From assembly GCF_002743375.1 (NCBI RefSeq), contig NZ_PDZC01000009.1, forward strand, positions 61,478-125,477: a stretch of 64,000 nt of DNA, in the 5' to 3' direction. Shown here in pieces: positions 34,538 through 44,089 of the stretch. The notes beneath the pieces were generated by a model that was not told the DNA's origin, ran no database searches, and saw nothing but the letters and a program-made list of their open reading frames with translations. The stretch's first letter is position 1. Each line of letters begins with the position of its first letter. The DNA comes from Sporosarcina sp. P34 (GTDB lineage Bacteria > Bacillota > Bacilli > Bacillales_A > Planococcaceae). The position numbers were made by a program, and so were the translations under genes.

Positions 34538-34738
34538 ATTTTCTTCTCTCCTCACGAAATTGTCACAATTTATTTTCAGTCAATTCTCACAATTAGAAGC
34601 ACTAAAACAGCTACAAAGCGCGTCACAATAGGCTTGAATCCATTTTAACAGAAATATAAATGAAATGTTGACTTCTGGTATCTGTTATAATACAATGTGT
34701 ATATAGCAAAGAGTTATACAACAAACAAAAGGGGATGG

Positions 34739-34870
34739 ATGGATATGGTAGAAAGCATCGTAGAGTTTTTCAAGAACTTGCCGGCGAAGGTTTGTGCGAC
34801 ATGTGGAACTGAAATTGAAGAGCAGCATGAGTGTTACTCTAATCAATGTAATCATTGCAACGTAAAATAA
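34739..34870 (+). CDS. yhfH: YhfH family small zinc-finger protein
   Basis: A ~43-aa protein: VEFFKNLPAKVCATCGTEIEEQHECYSNQCNHC, with four cysteines in CATC ... CYSNQCNHC arrangement that fit a small zinc ribbon. YhfH family members lie beside lplJ in Bacillus; function unknown. Two ATGs (34739, 34745) share the site AAGGGG. Too short for many gene finders. Confidence 0.85.
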   Translation: MDMVESIVEFFKNLPAKVCATCGTEIEEQHECYSNQCNHCNVK

Positions 34871-34885
34871 AAAAACTTTCTTTCG

Positions 34886-34914
34886 GCGAATATTCCTATA
34901 TTCGCTTTTTTTTT
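34886..34914 (+). terminator. Terminator after yhfH
   Basis: GCGAATAT-TCCT-ATATTCGC followed by nine T. Confidence 0.92.
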
Positions 34915-34946
34915 GCGTTGATACATAGATCAGGCCGTTCGCGCAG

Positions 34947-35636
34947 TATGCTAGGCTAACCGCGCTGTTGGGGTGAAACACCGCGCCAAACTCACCGACA
35001 ACCGCGCTATTCATCTGAAACACCGCGCTAAACTCGATGACAACCGCGCTATTAACCTGAAACACCGCGCTAAACTCACTGATAACCGCGCTATTCACCT
35101 GAAACACCGCGCTAAACTCACTGAAAACCGCGCTATTCACCTGAAACACCGCGCTAAACCCGCTGACAACCGCGCTACTCCAATGAAACACCGCGCCTAA
35201 CTCACCGACAACCGCGCTATTCCTCTGAAACACCGCGCCTAACTCACTGACAACCGCGCTATTCAACTGACAGACCGCGCCAAACTCACCGGCAACCGCG
35301 CTATTCCAATGAAACACCGCGCCTAACTCACTGACAACCGCGCTATTCCACTGAAACATCGCGCTAAACTCGCCGACAACCGCGCTATTCCAATGAAACA
35401 CCGCGCTATTACTCTGAAACACCGCGCCAAACTCACCGACAACCGCGCTATTCCAATGAAACACCGCGCCTAACTCACCGACAACCGCGCTATTCCAATG
35501 AAACACCGCGCTAAACTCACTGACAACCGCGCTATTCCTCTGAAACACCGCGCCTAACTCACCGGCAACCGCGCTATTCCACTGAAACACCGCGCTAAAC
35601 TCACTGAAAACCGCGCCATCCCCCTAACAAACCGCA
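34947..35636. repeat. 21-bp-period array 2 (TAGCGCGG core)
   Basis: About 690 bp of alternating 21-bp half-units, AACCGCGCTATTCNNCTGAAA and CACCGCGCTAAACTCNCTGAC, in about 16 copies of a 42-bp unit. Because 42 is 14 codons, a 301-codon minus-strand frame (NSAVVGELGAVFHW repeats) stays open; I regard it as an artefact since it has no ribosome site and is only repeats. The core TAGCGCGG (minus strand) is close to the TAGAGCGG core of array 1. Confidence 0.92.
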
Positions 35637-35668
35637 CCTTCCAATCAAATCCACTTACCATACAACAC

Positions 35669-35704
35669 AAAAAATCCGTACAACGAGTGTTGTACGGATT
35701 TTTT
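35669..35704 (-). terminator. Terminator after hemY
   Basis: A 16-bp perfect stem AAAAAATCCGTACAAC-GAGT-GTTGTACGGATTTTTT ends the hemEHY operon. Confidence 0.92.
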
Positions 35705-35708
35705 CATG

Positions 35709-37136
35709 TTACGTAAATAGCTTCGCCAGCACTTGATCTTTCGCTGCGACTCCTTGATCGATACAGTCGGGTAAACCGACTCCATTATAGGATGCACCCG
35801 CAAGCTCGACCATCGGGAACGCGGATTGTATTTCCTCCCGCGCGCGTAAGACTTTCTCTTTATGACCAACGCGGTATTGCGGTCGGTCCTCTTTCCAGCG
35901 TGTTATGATACAGAAATCCGGTTCACCTTCAAGCTTAAGAATGTCTTCCAAGTCTTTGCGAACGATTTTCTCTATTTCAGCATCTGGTAAGTCGACAATC
36001 GCTTCTTCCCCAACGCGTCCGACGAATGCACGCACCATCACTTTATCGTCAGGTGTAGTTGTCGGCCATTTACGGTCGACCAGTGTACAAGCTGTAATGG
36101 AATGATTGCTGCTGCGCGGTACTAAGAAACCCGTCCCATCAATATCGCTTTTCATCGCATTTTTTGGGTAACCTAAAGCGACAGTTGCGACCGATGTCGT
36201 CGGAATCGTTCCTAGCTCTTTCAACAGACCATGTGGTTCAAACAAATGACTCGCTACGGTATGACTTGTTGACATGATTACCGCATCCGCAACGATTTGC
36301 TGTTGATCATTCAATGTCAGAACGGCGCGGTCATCTTGTTTCATTATGCTCGTGACACGCGTACCTTTCATAACGTTGACATCTGTCAACTGTTCCTCAA
36401 GCGCTATTACTAATGAATCCAGACCATTTTTAAGAGTATGGAAAGCTCCCGTTTTCTTCGAACTATGACTGTTCTTTTGTGGCAGTTGTTTAGGAGTGGT
36501 CTTTCTCATTCCTAAAATTAAGCTGCGGTGATTTTTTTCCACTTCATAGAACTGTGGAAAAGTTGATTCCAGACTCATATGATCGATATCACCAGCATAG
36601 ACGCCTGACAATAATGGCTCAATTAGATTTTCTACCACTTCTGTACCGAAGCGACGCCGGAAAAACTTGCCGAGCGACTGATCTCCAGTTATTTCCGAAC
36701 GTGGTAATACAAAGTCGCCCGCCGCACGTATTTTACCGCTCAGACTAAATAAACCGGATGTAATAAAAGGTTTGATTTCTGTCGGTACACCCATAACAGC
36801 ACCTGCCGGGATTTTGTGCATGTGATTATGCAGATAGATATACGCTTGCCCTGTTGCGTTTCGGACAAGCTGATCTCCTATACCCAGTTCAGTCGCTAAT
36901 TGGTCTACACTTTTTTTACGGATCAAAAAGGAGTCCGGACCGCGTTCGATTACATAGCCGTCTCGACGGACTGTTTGGATTTTTCCACCAAGTTCTGTCG
37001 ATGCTTCGATCATCATGATGTCTATGGGGAGTCCTTGTTCACGGGCATCTTTTTGCATATAGTACGCTGCAGCGAGACCCGTGATTCCGCCGCCGATTAT
37101 GACTACTTTTTTTCGTTCACTCATGTCCTTTTTCAC
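35709..37136 (-). CDS. hemY: Coproporphyrinogen III oxidase (HemY/CgoX)
   Basis: A 475-aa FAD enzyme. The Rossmann motif VVIIGGGITGLAAAYY (~9-24), ELGGKIQTVRRDGYVIERGPDSF (~47-69) and a C-terminal GASYNGVGLPDCIDQG FAD-binding segment match Gram-positive HemY, which oxidises coproporphyrinogen III to coproporphyrin III. Last gene of hemEHY. The start may be GTG 37136 or ATG 37124 (MSERKKVV); the ribosome site does not decide. Confidence 0.93.
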   Translation of the reverse strand: MKKDMSERKKVVIIGGGITGLAAAYYMQKDAREQGLPIDIMMIEASTELGGKIQTVRRDGYVIERGPDSFLIRKKSVDQLATELGIGDQLVRNATGQAYIYLHNHMHKIPAGAVMGVPTEIKPFITSGLFSLSGKIRAAGDFVLPRSEITGDQSLGKFFRRRFGTEVVENLIEPLLSGVYAGDIDHMSLESTFPQFYEVEKNHRSLILGMRKTTPKQLPQKNSHSSKKTGAFHTLKNGLDSLVIALEEQLTDVNVMKGTRVTSIMKQDDRAVLTLNDQQQIVADAVIMSTSHTVASHLFEPHGLLKELGTIPTTSVATVALGYPKNAMKSDIDGTGFLVPRSSNHSITACTLVDRKWPTTTPDDKVMVRAFVGRVGEEAIVDLPDAEIEKIVRKDLEDILKLEGEPDFCIITRWKEDRPQYRVGHKEKVLRAREEIQSAFPMVELAGASYNGVGLPDCIDQGVAAKDQVLAKLFT

Positions 37137-37152
37137 TCCGATCCAATTGAAT

Positions 37153-38088
37153 TCATTTTGTTGCGTGTAATTGATCCATCACGGCATCAGCCATTGCATC
37201 AATGAATAAAGGATCGGTATTCGGCATGGCAGGTCTGTGATACGCTGCGCCGATATCGTCACATACTACTTTACACTCGTAGTCGTTATCGTATAGAACT
37301 TCCAAGTGATCCGATACGAAACCAACTGGTGTGTAAACGAATGATGTATATCCTTTTGTTTCAAATAGGTCACGTGTTAAGTCCTGTACGTCCGGTCCTA
37401 ACCAAGGCTCAGGTGTTTGACCTTCACTTTGCCAGCCAAGTGCATATGTTTTCACGCCTGCTGCTTGTGTGATCATTTCTGCCGTTTCTTTCAACTGATC
37501 AGCATATGGGTCACCGTTAGCCAGAATCTTTTCCGGTAACGAGTGGGCAGACACGATCAAGCATGAATTCTTACGCTCTGTCTCGTCCATCGCATCATAA
37601 GTTTGACGCAATTGGTTTGCCCAGTACTCGATAAATTTCGGTTGCTTGTACCAGCTTTCAACAGAAGTAAGTGTAATCCCGTGCTTGTCCGCTTCCTCTT
37701 GCGCACGACCGTTGTATGATTTAACGGAGAACGTAGAGAAATGTGGTGCCAATACAATGGATGCTGCTTCAGTAATACCGTCATCATGCATTTTTTGTAT
37801 GGCATCTTCGACGAATGGCGCAATATGCTTCAGACCGACATAGACTATAAATTCTATTTCGTCTTGTGCTTCATTCAAACGTGCGCCTAATGCGTCCGCT
37901 TGATCATCTGTAATCCGCGCAAGTGGTGAAATGCCTCCGATTGCTTCATAGCGATTGCGAAGATCTTCCACTTGTTCCGGAGCCGGCGGACGGCCTCTAC
38001 GGATGTGCGTGTAATACGGCACTAGATCGTCATAGGAGTTTGGCGTTCCATACGCCATAACGAGTAAGCCCATTTTCTTTTTCGTCAT
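37153..38088 (-). CDS. hemH: Coproporphyrin ferrochelatase
   Basis: A 311-aa enzyme inserting Fe(II) into coproporphyrin [19 protein letters not shown] start, [38 protein letters not shown] (catalytic His) and [16 protein letters not shown] (with the conserved H/E) follow the Bacillus enzyme closely. I prefer ATG 38088, placed six bases after GAGGTG, to the GTG that overlaps the site. Confidence 0.94.
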   Translation of the reverse strand: MTKKKMGLLVMAYGTPNSYDDLVPYYTHIRRGRPPAPEQVEDLRNRYEAIGGISPLARITDDQADALGARLNEAQDEIEFIVYVGLKHIAPFVEDAIQKMHDDGITEAASIVLAPHFSTFSVKSYNGRAQEEADKHGITLTSVESWYKQPKFIEYWANQLRQTYDAMDETERKNSCLIVSAHSLPEKILANGDPYADQLKETAEMITQAAGVKTYALGWQSEGQTPEPWLGPDVQDLTRDLFETKGYTSFVYTPVGFVSDHLEVLYDNDYECKVVCDDIGAAYHRPAMPNTDPLFIDAMADAVMDQLHATK

Positions 38089-38112
38089 CATTTTCACCTC
38101 ATGGTTGGATTG

Positions 38113-39156
38113 TTATTTCGAACGTAATTCTCTACTATATTCATGTACGAAAGCTGTTAAGCGTTTCAAGGTTGCAGGTTTTACTTGAGGGAATACGCCG
38201 TGACCTAAGTTGAAGATGTGGCTACCGTGCTCTACACCTTGTTCAACAATAAGCTTTGCACGTTCTTCGATGACTGACCAGTCCGCTAGTAACATCGACG
38301 GATCCAAGTTTCCTTGCACTGGTTTTGTGATACCGCGTTCACCAGCTTCTTTTATAGACAAGCGCCAATCCAATCCAACTACGTCGACTGGTAGGTCGTG
38401 CCATTCGTTCGCCAAGTGGCTTGCACCTACTCCGAATGTAATCAATGGAATATTTAATTTACGAAGTTCTGAGAAAATACGAGTCATCGTAGGTTTAATG
38501 AAGATTCGGTAATCCGATACATTCAATGCGCCTACCCATGAGTCGAATATTTGCACGGCTTTCACGCCAGCTTTAACTTGTGCTTGGATATAACTAATCG
38601 TCATATCAGCTAATTTATCCATCAATGCGAACCAAGCTTGTGGCTCAGACACCATGAAGGATTTTGTCAGGTTATAGCTCTTTGAAGGGCCGCCTTCAAT
38701 CATATAACTCGCCAGTGTAAACGGTGCACCAGCAAAACCGATCAGTGGTACATTCAATTGTTCTTGTGTCAGCATTTTGATCGTGTCCAACACATAAGGA
38801 ACTTGCTCCTCTGCTGAAAACTCGCCTAAGTTTGCGATGTCTTGTGCAGAACGAATCGGATTGGAGATTACAGGGCCCACGCCTGATTTAATCTTTACGT
38901 CTACTCCGATACCTACAAGTGGTGTAACAATATCTTTATATAGAATAGCTGCATCTACATCATATTGATCTACTGGAAGTTTTGTTACATACGCACATAA
39001 TTCAGGCTGATGCGTAATTTCTTCCAAGGAGTATTTTTCTTTGATTTTAAGATATTCCGGCTGTGAACGTCCTGCTTGACGCATGAACCAAACTGGCGTG
39101 TGTTCAATTTCTTCGCCTCTCGCAGCACGTAATAGCGTATCGTTAAAAGTTGACAT
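38113..39156 (-). CDS. hemE: Uroporphyrinogen decarboxylase
   Basis: A 347-aa TIM-barrel enzyme, with [15 protein letters not shown] (~21-35), [17 protein letters not shown] (~142-158), and the C-terminal [12 protein letters not shown] signature (~317-328). It makes coproporphyrinogen III. First gene of hemEHY; hmoB is divergent. Confidence 0.95.
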   Translation of the reverse strand: MSTFNDTLLRAARGEEIEHTPVWFMRQAGRSQPEYLKIKEKYSLEEITHQPELCAYVTKLPVDQYDVDAAILYKDIVTPLVGIGVDVKIKSGVGPVISNPIRSAQDIANLGEFSAEEQVPYVLDTIKMLTQEQLNVPLIGFAGAPFTLASYMIEGGPSKSYNLTKSFMVSEPQAWFALMDKLADMTISYIQAQVKAGVKAVQIFDSWVGALNVSDYRIFIKPTMTRIFSELRKLNIPLITFGVGASHLANEWHDLPVDVVGLDWRLSIKEAGERGITKPVQGNLDPSMLLADWSVIEERAKLIVEQGVEHGSHIFNLGHGVFPQVKPATLKRLTAFVHEYSRELRSK

Positions 39157-39449
39157 ATTCAGAGATACCTCTTTCCATATTTTTAATTTCTAACACGTAA
39201 CTCTTATACGTTCTCATGATAAACCGTTGAAAGGTCAATGTATAGTGAATTGCGCCTTTGTCATAATTTTGTGCTAGGACACCCCTCACTTCTGCCATGC
39301 TTTAGACAATCATTCCTCACTTGCTTGCAATTAGTGTTTGATTCGGGAGGTTTAAGGGAATTACTATAGGTAGAATCATACACTGGTATAGAGTGCTTTT
39401 CATTGAACTTAGCACAGACGATCGTTACTAGCCAAAGGAGGAATTTTAT

Positions 39450-39959
39450 ATGAATATTTATATGACAACTGGAACGATGGGTTTTATGGAGAAAATCAAA
39501 GACCAACATGCTGATGAGTCAATACTTTTAATGAATGGCGGCGGCAATACGCTGTTGCTACATGAGACGAACGGCAAAAGCATATTTCAAACACCGAGGA
39601 AGTTCGAAGTGGTAGGTTCTTACGGTAACCTAACAGAACCTGGATTCTTCGCAATGGACAATGTCGCGGTGACAGATGAAGGAAAACCTATTTTCGAACA
39701 TCAGTACAAGCACCTAGGCGAAAAACTGCAAAACATGCCCGGTTTCGTAGCTTACCGCTTACTGCGTCCAATCGGATCAGATACGTATACATTGCTGACA
39801 CAATGGACAGAGCGACGTTTGTATGACATCTGGTATAACTCCCCTGGTAATCAATTATCCGATAAAACGGTTTTCAAGGATGCAGGTGGTGCTACACAAC
39901 ATATCTTCACAAGCGCTCCATATACTACACATTATAAAACACCTACTGAAGAGGTTTGA
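39450..39959 (+). CDS. hmoB: Heme-degrading monooxygenase HmoB
   Basis: A 169-aa protein with an N-terminal ~65-residue extension and a C-terminal ABM (ferredoxin-like) domain: GFFAMDNVAVTDEG and FVAYRLLRPIGSDTYTLLTQWTERRLYDIWYNS. HmoB-type enzymes open the heme ring. It stands divergent to hemE, as B. subtilis yhgC does to hemEHY, pairing heme synthesis and turnover. AAAGGAGG precedes ATG. Confidence 0.88.
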   Translation: MNIYMTTGTMGFMEKIKDQHADESILLMNGGGNTLLLHETNGKSIFQTPRKFEVVGSYGNLTEPGFFAMDNVAVTDEGKPIFEHQYKHLGEKLQNMPGFVAYRLLRPIGSDTYTLLTQWTERRLYDIWYNSPGNQLSDKTVFKDAGGATQHIFTSAPYTTHYKTPTEEV

Positions 39960-39985
39960 CGTTTTGACGTCAGACCTTCTTTTTT
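39953..39985 (+). terminator. Terminator after hmoB
   Basis: GGTTTGACGT-TTTG-ACGTCAGACC, then TTCTTTTTT. Confidence 0.85.
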
Positions 39986-40138
39986 ATGTTGAAAGTTGTC
40001 ACCTCTAAAATTTACACATGACATTTAGTCACTTCATTTATTCAAAAGTTTAAAACACGTAGTTTGCGATGTGGCCTACTGCTTGCTATACTGAACGAGT
40101 TGATTGACTTATTTGTCTATTTGAAAGGGGTTTTATTA

Positions 40139-41302
40139 ATGAGAGAACAATTATTTCAGAAACTGGAACAATCGTATGACGATATGGTAGAGATTCGCCG
40201 ATATTTACATATGAACCCCGAAGTTTCATTTAAAGAAACGAAAACCGCAGCTTATATCGCTGACTTTTATAAACGTCTTGGAGTAGAAGTACGTACTGGA
40301 GTAGGCGGCAATGGTGTCGTAGCAAGAGTCAAAGGTGCAAAGCCAGGAAAAACCGTTGCTTTGCGAGCAGACTTTGACGCATTACCTATTCAAGATCAAA
40401 AAGATACACCATACGCATCCACTGTACCTGGCGTCATGCATGCATGTGGGCATGACGGCCATACCGCCACGCTCCTTCAATTAGCAAAAGCTATGAATGA
40501 AATGCGTGAAGAGCTATCTGGCGAATACGTATTTATCCACCAACATGCGGAAGAATTGGCTCCAGGCGGCGCCATTGCGATGATCGAAAACGGCTGTTTA
40601 GATGGCGTCGATGTCATTTTCGGCACGCATCTATGGTCACTTTTCGAATCGGGTGTCATCTATTATGCTTCAGGCCCAATCATGGCTGCAGCGGATCGAT
40701 TCAATATTACCATTCAAGGGGCTGGCGGCCACGGTGCATCTCCCCATCAAACAAAAGATGCTATCGTAATCGGTTCTCAGCTCGTGATGAACTTACAACA
40801 AGTGGTCTCAAGACGTGTTGACCCCATCGAATCAGCTGTACTATCCATCGGTTCATTCGTTTCAGAAAATGCCTTCAATGTCATCGCGGATCAGGCAGTT
40901 CTAAGCGGAACCGTTCGTACATTCACAAACGACGTACGCGACTTGATGGAAAAAGAAATTAAGCGCGTAGCTGAAGGTACAGCGATTGCAAACGATTGCG
41001 AAATCACCGTGGAATATTTCCGTGGCTATCCAGCAGTGGTCAATCATGAAAAAGAAACGGACTACCTGAAAACTGTCGCTGAATCCATTGCGGATCTAAG
41101 TGGTGTAGAAGAAATGCAGCCTCAAATGGGCGGCGAAGATTTCGCGTACTATTTGGAAAAGGTTCCAGGCACGTTTTTCTTTACAGGGGCGCAACCAGCA
41201 GATGCGTATCCACACCATCACCCTCGTTTTGACATTGATGAAAAAGCTATGATTGCAGCAGCTAAAACATTAGGTGCCGCAGCGATTGAGTATCAGAACT
41301 GA
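40139..41302 (+). CDS. M20 family amidohydrolase
   Basis: A 387-aa zinc amidohydrolase of the hippuricase/N-acyl-amino-acid deacylase group. Metal ligands appear in HACGHDGHT (101-109), QHAEELAPGGA (~138-148) and GGEDFAYYLEK (~345-355); a GAGGHGASPHQTKDAI dimerisation domain is inserted. Start ATG 40139 has AAAGGGG eight bases before; the longer frame is unlikely. Substrate unknown. Monocistronic. Confidence 0.9.
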   Translation: MREQLFQKLEQSYDDMVEIRRYLHMNPEVSFKETKTAAYIADFYKRLGVEVRTGVGGNGVVARVKGAKPGKTVALRADFDALPIQDQKDTPYASTVPGVMHACGHDGHTATLLQLAKAMNEMREELSGEYVFIHQHAEELAPGGAIAMIENGCLDGVDVIFGTHLWSLFESGVIYYASGPIMAAADRFNITIQGAGGHGASPHQTKDAIVIGSQLVMNLQQVVSRRVDPIESAVLSIGSFVSENAFNVIADQAVLSGTVRTFTNDVRDLMEKEIKRVAEGTAIANDCEITVEYFRGYPAVVNHEKETDYLKTVAESIADLSGVEEMQPQMGGEDFAYYLEKVPGTFFFTGAQPADAYPHHHPRFDIDEKAMIAAAKTLGAAAIEYQN

Positions 41303-41314
41303 AGTAAAAAATAT

Positions 41315-41358
41315 ACTGAAGATATCCCTTACAAAGGTATGGGTATCTTCAGTTTTTA
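41315..41358 (+). terminator. Terminator after M20 gene
   Basis: ACTGAAGATATCCC...GGGTATCTTCAGT then TTTTT. Confidence 0.9.
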
Positions 41359-41718
41359 TATTTCGCCATAACAGTAGTGTTTGAAGAAGAATGAATAAAT
41401 TAGAGCGAAAAGAGGTACATGTAGCTTATATAAAGTTTTAGTAAGTAGCAGCATTATGTCGTTACACATGCTTTTTCTGTGCGTGTTTGCTCCTAAGATC
41501 GTTGTTCAGCCGGCAATGTTAATTGGCTCCCGTGGTCCATCGCAAACGCTTCCGCTTGCAACATTGGATCACCGTCGCTTCCTTCCCTTCCCATAACGAT
41601 TCGATAAAATTCATCATATTAATAGAACATTTACTATTTTCCAACATTACAGTTGATTTTAGTTTTTTCTATACTATAATTAATACGTATATGGTCCTAT
41701 AAAACTGGGGGGAACAAC
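41359..41718. other. Intergenic region before comK, with a coding fragment
   Basis: AT-rich upstream part of comK plus a minus-strand open stretch (41493-41618, ~41 codons, ...MGREGSDGDPMLQAEAFAMDHGSQLT...) that looks protein-like, is GC-rich, and ends in TAG. It lacks a ribosome site and is probably a gene remnant. No perfect ComK AT-box pair was identified by eye. Confidence 0.4.
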
Positions 41719-42255
41719 ATGGCTAATCCACATTATCTGTCATCTTATATTGTTACATTTCATACTTTTGCATTACTTCATGGACAACATGCAAATCCCT
41801 ACTATACAAAAGTAGTGGAAAGCGACCGGACTTTTATTGTCGAGAAAACTCCCCTAGAAATTATGAGAGATTCTTGTGCGCATTACCGTTCCAACTTTGA
41901 ATCCATTATTAACAGTTCCAAAATGGATTTGAAAAATCGTCCAAAACCACCCATCATGCTGACACATTCAAATGACCGGCCTTTATTATTTTTCCCTTTA
42001 TTGTCCCCCACGTTACATAAAAACTCATGGGTAGCCTATCATGCAGTAAAAGACGCTGTTCAACACGAGGACGGCGTGACCGTTATGTTGAAAAATGATA
42101 CGCAAATGCAATTAGATACTTCGATAGCTACTGTGTATCGCCAAATGGCGCTATCACATATTTTGTTTCAACGATTTGAAAATGCGCAAGAGGAATTGCG
42201 AAGTTCCTATTATATGATCATGGAGCCGAAGAGTTCTGATTCGACAATTTCCTAA
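41719..42255 (+). CDS. comK: Competence transcription factor ComK
   Basis: A 178-aa ComK-family protein: YIVTFHTFALLHGQHANPYYTKVVESDRTFIVEKTPLEIMRDSCAHYRSNFESI corresponds to the ComK N-terminal half, and KPPIMLTHSNDRPLLFFPLLSP (~77-98) to the conserved core. ComK activates DNA uptake genes such as comF here. GGGGGG precedes ATG. Its 3' end overlaps the convergent YhjD-like gene by 38 bp, so antisense effects are possible. Confidence 0.88.
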   Translation: MANPHYLSSYIVTFHTFALLHGQHANPYYTKVVESDRTFIVEKTPLEIMRDSCAHYRSNFESIINSSKMDLKNRPKPPIMLTHSNDRPLLFFPLLSPTLHKNSWVAYHAVKDAVQHEDGVTVMLKNDTQMQLDTSIATVYRQMALSHILFQRFENAQEELRSSYYMIMEPKSSDSTIS

Positions 42256-42595
42256 TATACAGATTCAGTAACTCTTCTGATCGGTTACGTAAGCGAACAT
42301 TCAAATAGCGACGCATATCTTGATAGCCATCATGTAAAAATACATATTCCGTAAATAGTTCATCTGTTGAATGGCGTATCACTCGCATTTTATGCTTTTG
42401 TAAATACAAAGCAGTGGTTCGTAAATCAGCAGAAATTGTGTTCATCGTTTCGTCTATCAAATTTAGATAGGGACTTTTCAATTTAAACGGAACCTTCTCC
42501 AGTAACTGACGATCACGTTCCATAATCGTCAATAGCATAGGTAGGTAAATGTAGTTTTCCAAATATGGCATTGCCTCTGCGGGGATCAAAGGCAT
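42218..42595 (-). CDS. Conserved YhjD-like protein
   Basis: A 125-aa protein beginning MPLIPAEAMPYLENYIYLPMLLTIMERDR, then helical, with FTEYVFLHDGYQDMRRYLN and RNRSEELLNLYI. It resembles short conserved proteins of Bacillaceae annotated YhjD; I infer this from memory of the pattern. Function unknown. AGGAGG is seven bases before ATG. The 3' end overlaps comK. Confidence 0.7.
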   Translation of the reverse strand: MPLIPAEAMPYLENYIYLPMLLTIMERDRQLLEKVPFKLKSPYLNLIDETMNTISADLRTTALYLQKHKMRVIRHSTDELFTEYVFLHDGYQDMRRYLNVRLRNRSEELLNLYIRKLSNQNSSAP

Positions 42596-42690
42596 GGATA
42601 TCGCCTCCTAATAGAACGTATGTTCTTTAACTGATTATAATTCCTTTAGCGAAGAAAAGCAAGTACTCTTAGTATGGCTTTTTTTTGCAT

Positions 42691-42724
42691 AAAAAAACTT
42701 CCAGTTGTACGCACTGGAAGTTTT
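42691..42724 (-). terminator. Terminator after lipoprotein gene
   Basis: ACTTCCAGT...ACTGGAAGT with a run of seven T on the minus strand. Confidence 0.88.
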
Positions 42725-42751
42725 GTCGCTCAATCGATAGTGAAAATACGT

Positions 42752-43318
42752 TTATTCGTTTCCTGGTTCATCACCAATAAAGTGGATAGAGAACACTTTC
42801 CATGCCCCATCTTCTTTAGTGAAAACAGTTACTTGGCGGCCTTCGGGTGCATTTTCTACTCCTGTCTCATTGTCCGTGAATGTCGTTTTCAACGTAGAAA
42901 AAACCTGGGCACTATCCTTTGAATATTTTACAATCGTTTCATTCTCTGTTTCGCGTTTCATCGTAGTATTCTCAAGCATTTCTTCCATAGCCTGACGTTC
43001 TTCTTCCAGATCATAGCCTTCGGTAGAAAGTGTAGCGAGATAACCTTCTACGTCTTGATTGTTCAATGTTTCGATATAGCGTTCAAAAGCCGCTAGAATT
43101 TCTTCTTTGTCTTCTTTTGGCACATCCGTAGCTTCTTCCACTTGGTCGCCTGACATGCTGAACCCTACTTTTTTATCGTCCACTCCATGATCGATAGCAC
43201 CATTGCCCGGTGCAGCTTCGCTAGTTTCTGGATGGTTCTCATTTGTTTCCTCTGCGTTACCACATGCGCCTAATACGAGCGCTAAAGCCATGGATGCGAC
43301 TGCCACTTTTTTCTTCAT
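42752..43318 (-). CDS. Lipoprotein with NTF2-like domain
   Basis: A 188-aa exported lipoprotein. The signal peptide MKKKVAVASMALALVLGAC ends in lipobox LGAC (Cys19); a low-complexity linker follows (~20-60), then a ~120-residue domain (YIETLNNQDVEGYLATLS ... GRQVTVFTKEDGAWKVFSIHF) of NTF2/SnoaL-like alpha+beta type, usual for ligand binding or protein interaction. Function unknown. AGGAGGAGC precedes ATG. Confidence 0.75.
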   Translation of the reverse strand: MKKKVAVASMALALVLGACGNAEETNENHPETSEAAPGNGAIDHGVDDKKVGFSMSGDQVEEATDVPKEDKEEILAAFERYIETLNNQDVEGYLATLSTEGYDLEEERQAMEEMLENTTMKRETENETIVKYSKDSAQVFSTLKTTFTDNETGVENAPEGRQVTVFTKEDGAWKVFSIHFIGDEPGNE

Positions 43319-43337
43319 ATGCTCCTCCTACGTAGAG

Positions 43338-43370
43338 AAAAAAGGCCTCCCACGTACAAAGACCTTTTTT
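43338..43370. terminator. Terminator after degU
   Basis: AAAAAAGGCCT...AGACCTTTTTT, a stem with one G.U pair that has U-runs on both strands. It separates degU from the lipoprotein gene. Confidence 0.8.
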
Positions 43371-43380
43371 CATTCTATTA

Positions 43381-44061
43381 TTATTTTACTTCTACCCAAC
43401 CATTTTTGATTGCTGTAACAACCGCTTGTGTACGGTCATTTACACTCATTTTTTGCAAAATACTAGAAACGTGGTTTTTCACCGTTTTTTCTGAGATGAA
43501 GAGCGTTTCACCAATCGTCCGGTTACTCTGGCCATCTGTTAATAATTGTAGAACTTCACATTCGCGCTTCGTCAATAAATGAAGGGGGCGACGAATGTCG
43601 TTCTGCTGGAAGGATCCTTTATGTTCTCTCTCACTCAAACGACGGAATTCTGTTACTAAATTATGCGTAATTTTTGGATGTAAGTAGGATCCACCATTTG
43701 CTACTACTTTGATTGCTTGAATAATTGCGTCTGCATCCATTTCTTTTAGCATGTAGCCAAGAGCGCCTGTTTTCAAAGCATGTGTAACATAGGACTCGTC
43801 GTCATGAATCGATAGCATGATAACGCGCGCATCCGGAAACTCTTTCACTAATTGCTCCGTCGCGTCTACACCATTCATGCGTGGCATATTAATATCCATC
43901 AGCACTACATCTGGTTCATACTCTCTATACAATTCAACTACTTCGACACCATCGTCGCCTTCTGCTACTACGTTAAACGATTCTTCAAAATCCAAAATTC
44001 GTTTAACTCCTTCACGGAATAATTGGTGATCATCTACTATCAAAATTTTTGTCGCTTCCAT
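43381..44061 (-). CDS. degU: Response regulator DegU
   Basis: A 226-aa NarL-family regulator with phospho-acceptor D56 ([13 protein letters not shown]) and LuxR-type HTH ([36 protein letters not shown], ~158-193). DegU governs exoenzymes, competence (through comK) and motility. Follows degS by 28 bp; GGGAGG precedes ATG. Confidence 0.94.
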   Translation of the reverse strand: MEATKILIVDDHQLFREGVKRILDFEESFNVVAEGDDGVEVVELYREYEPDVVLMDINMPRMNGVDATEQLVKEFPDARVIMLSIHDDESYVTHALKTGALGYMLKEMDADAIIQAIKVVANGGSYLHPKITHNLVTEFRRLSEREHKGSFQQNDIRRPLHLLTKRECEVLQLLTDGQSNRTIGETLFISEKTVKNHVSSILQKMSVNDRTQAVVTAIKNGWVEVK

Positions 44062-44089
44062 ATCCTATTCCTCCCAGTAATTACCTTAC

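Noticed and set aside
34685..35590. A 301-codon minus-strand open frame of NSAVVGELGAVFHW-like repeats
   Set aside because: It exists because the DNA repeat is 42 bp (14 codons). There is no ribosome-binding site, and it overlaps yhfH and its terminator on the other strand.
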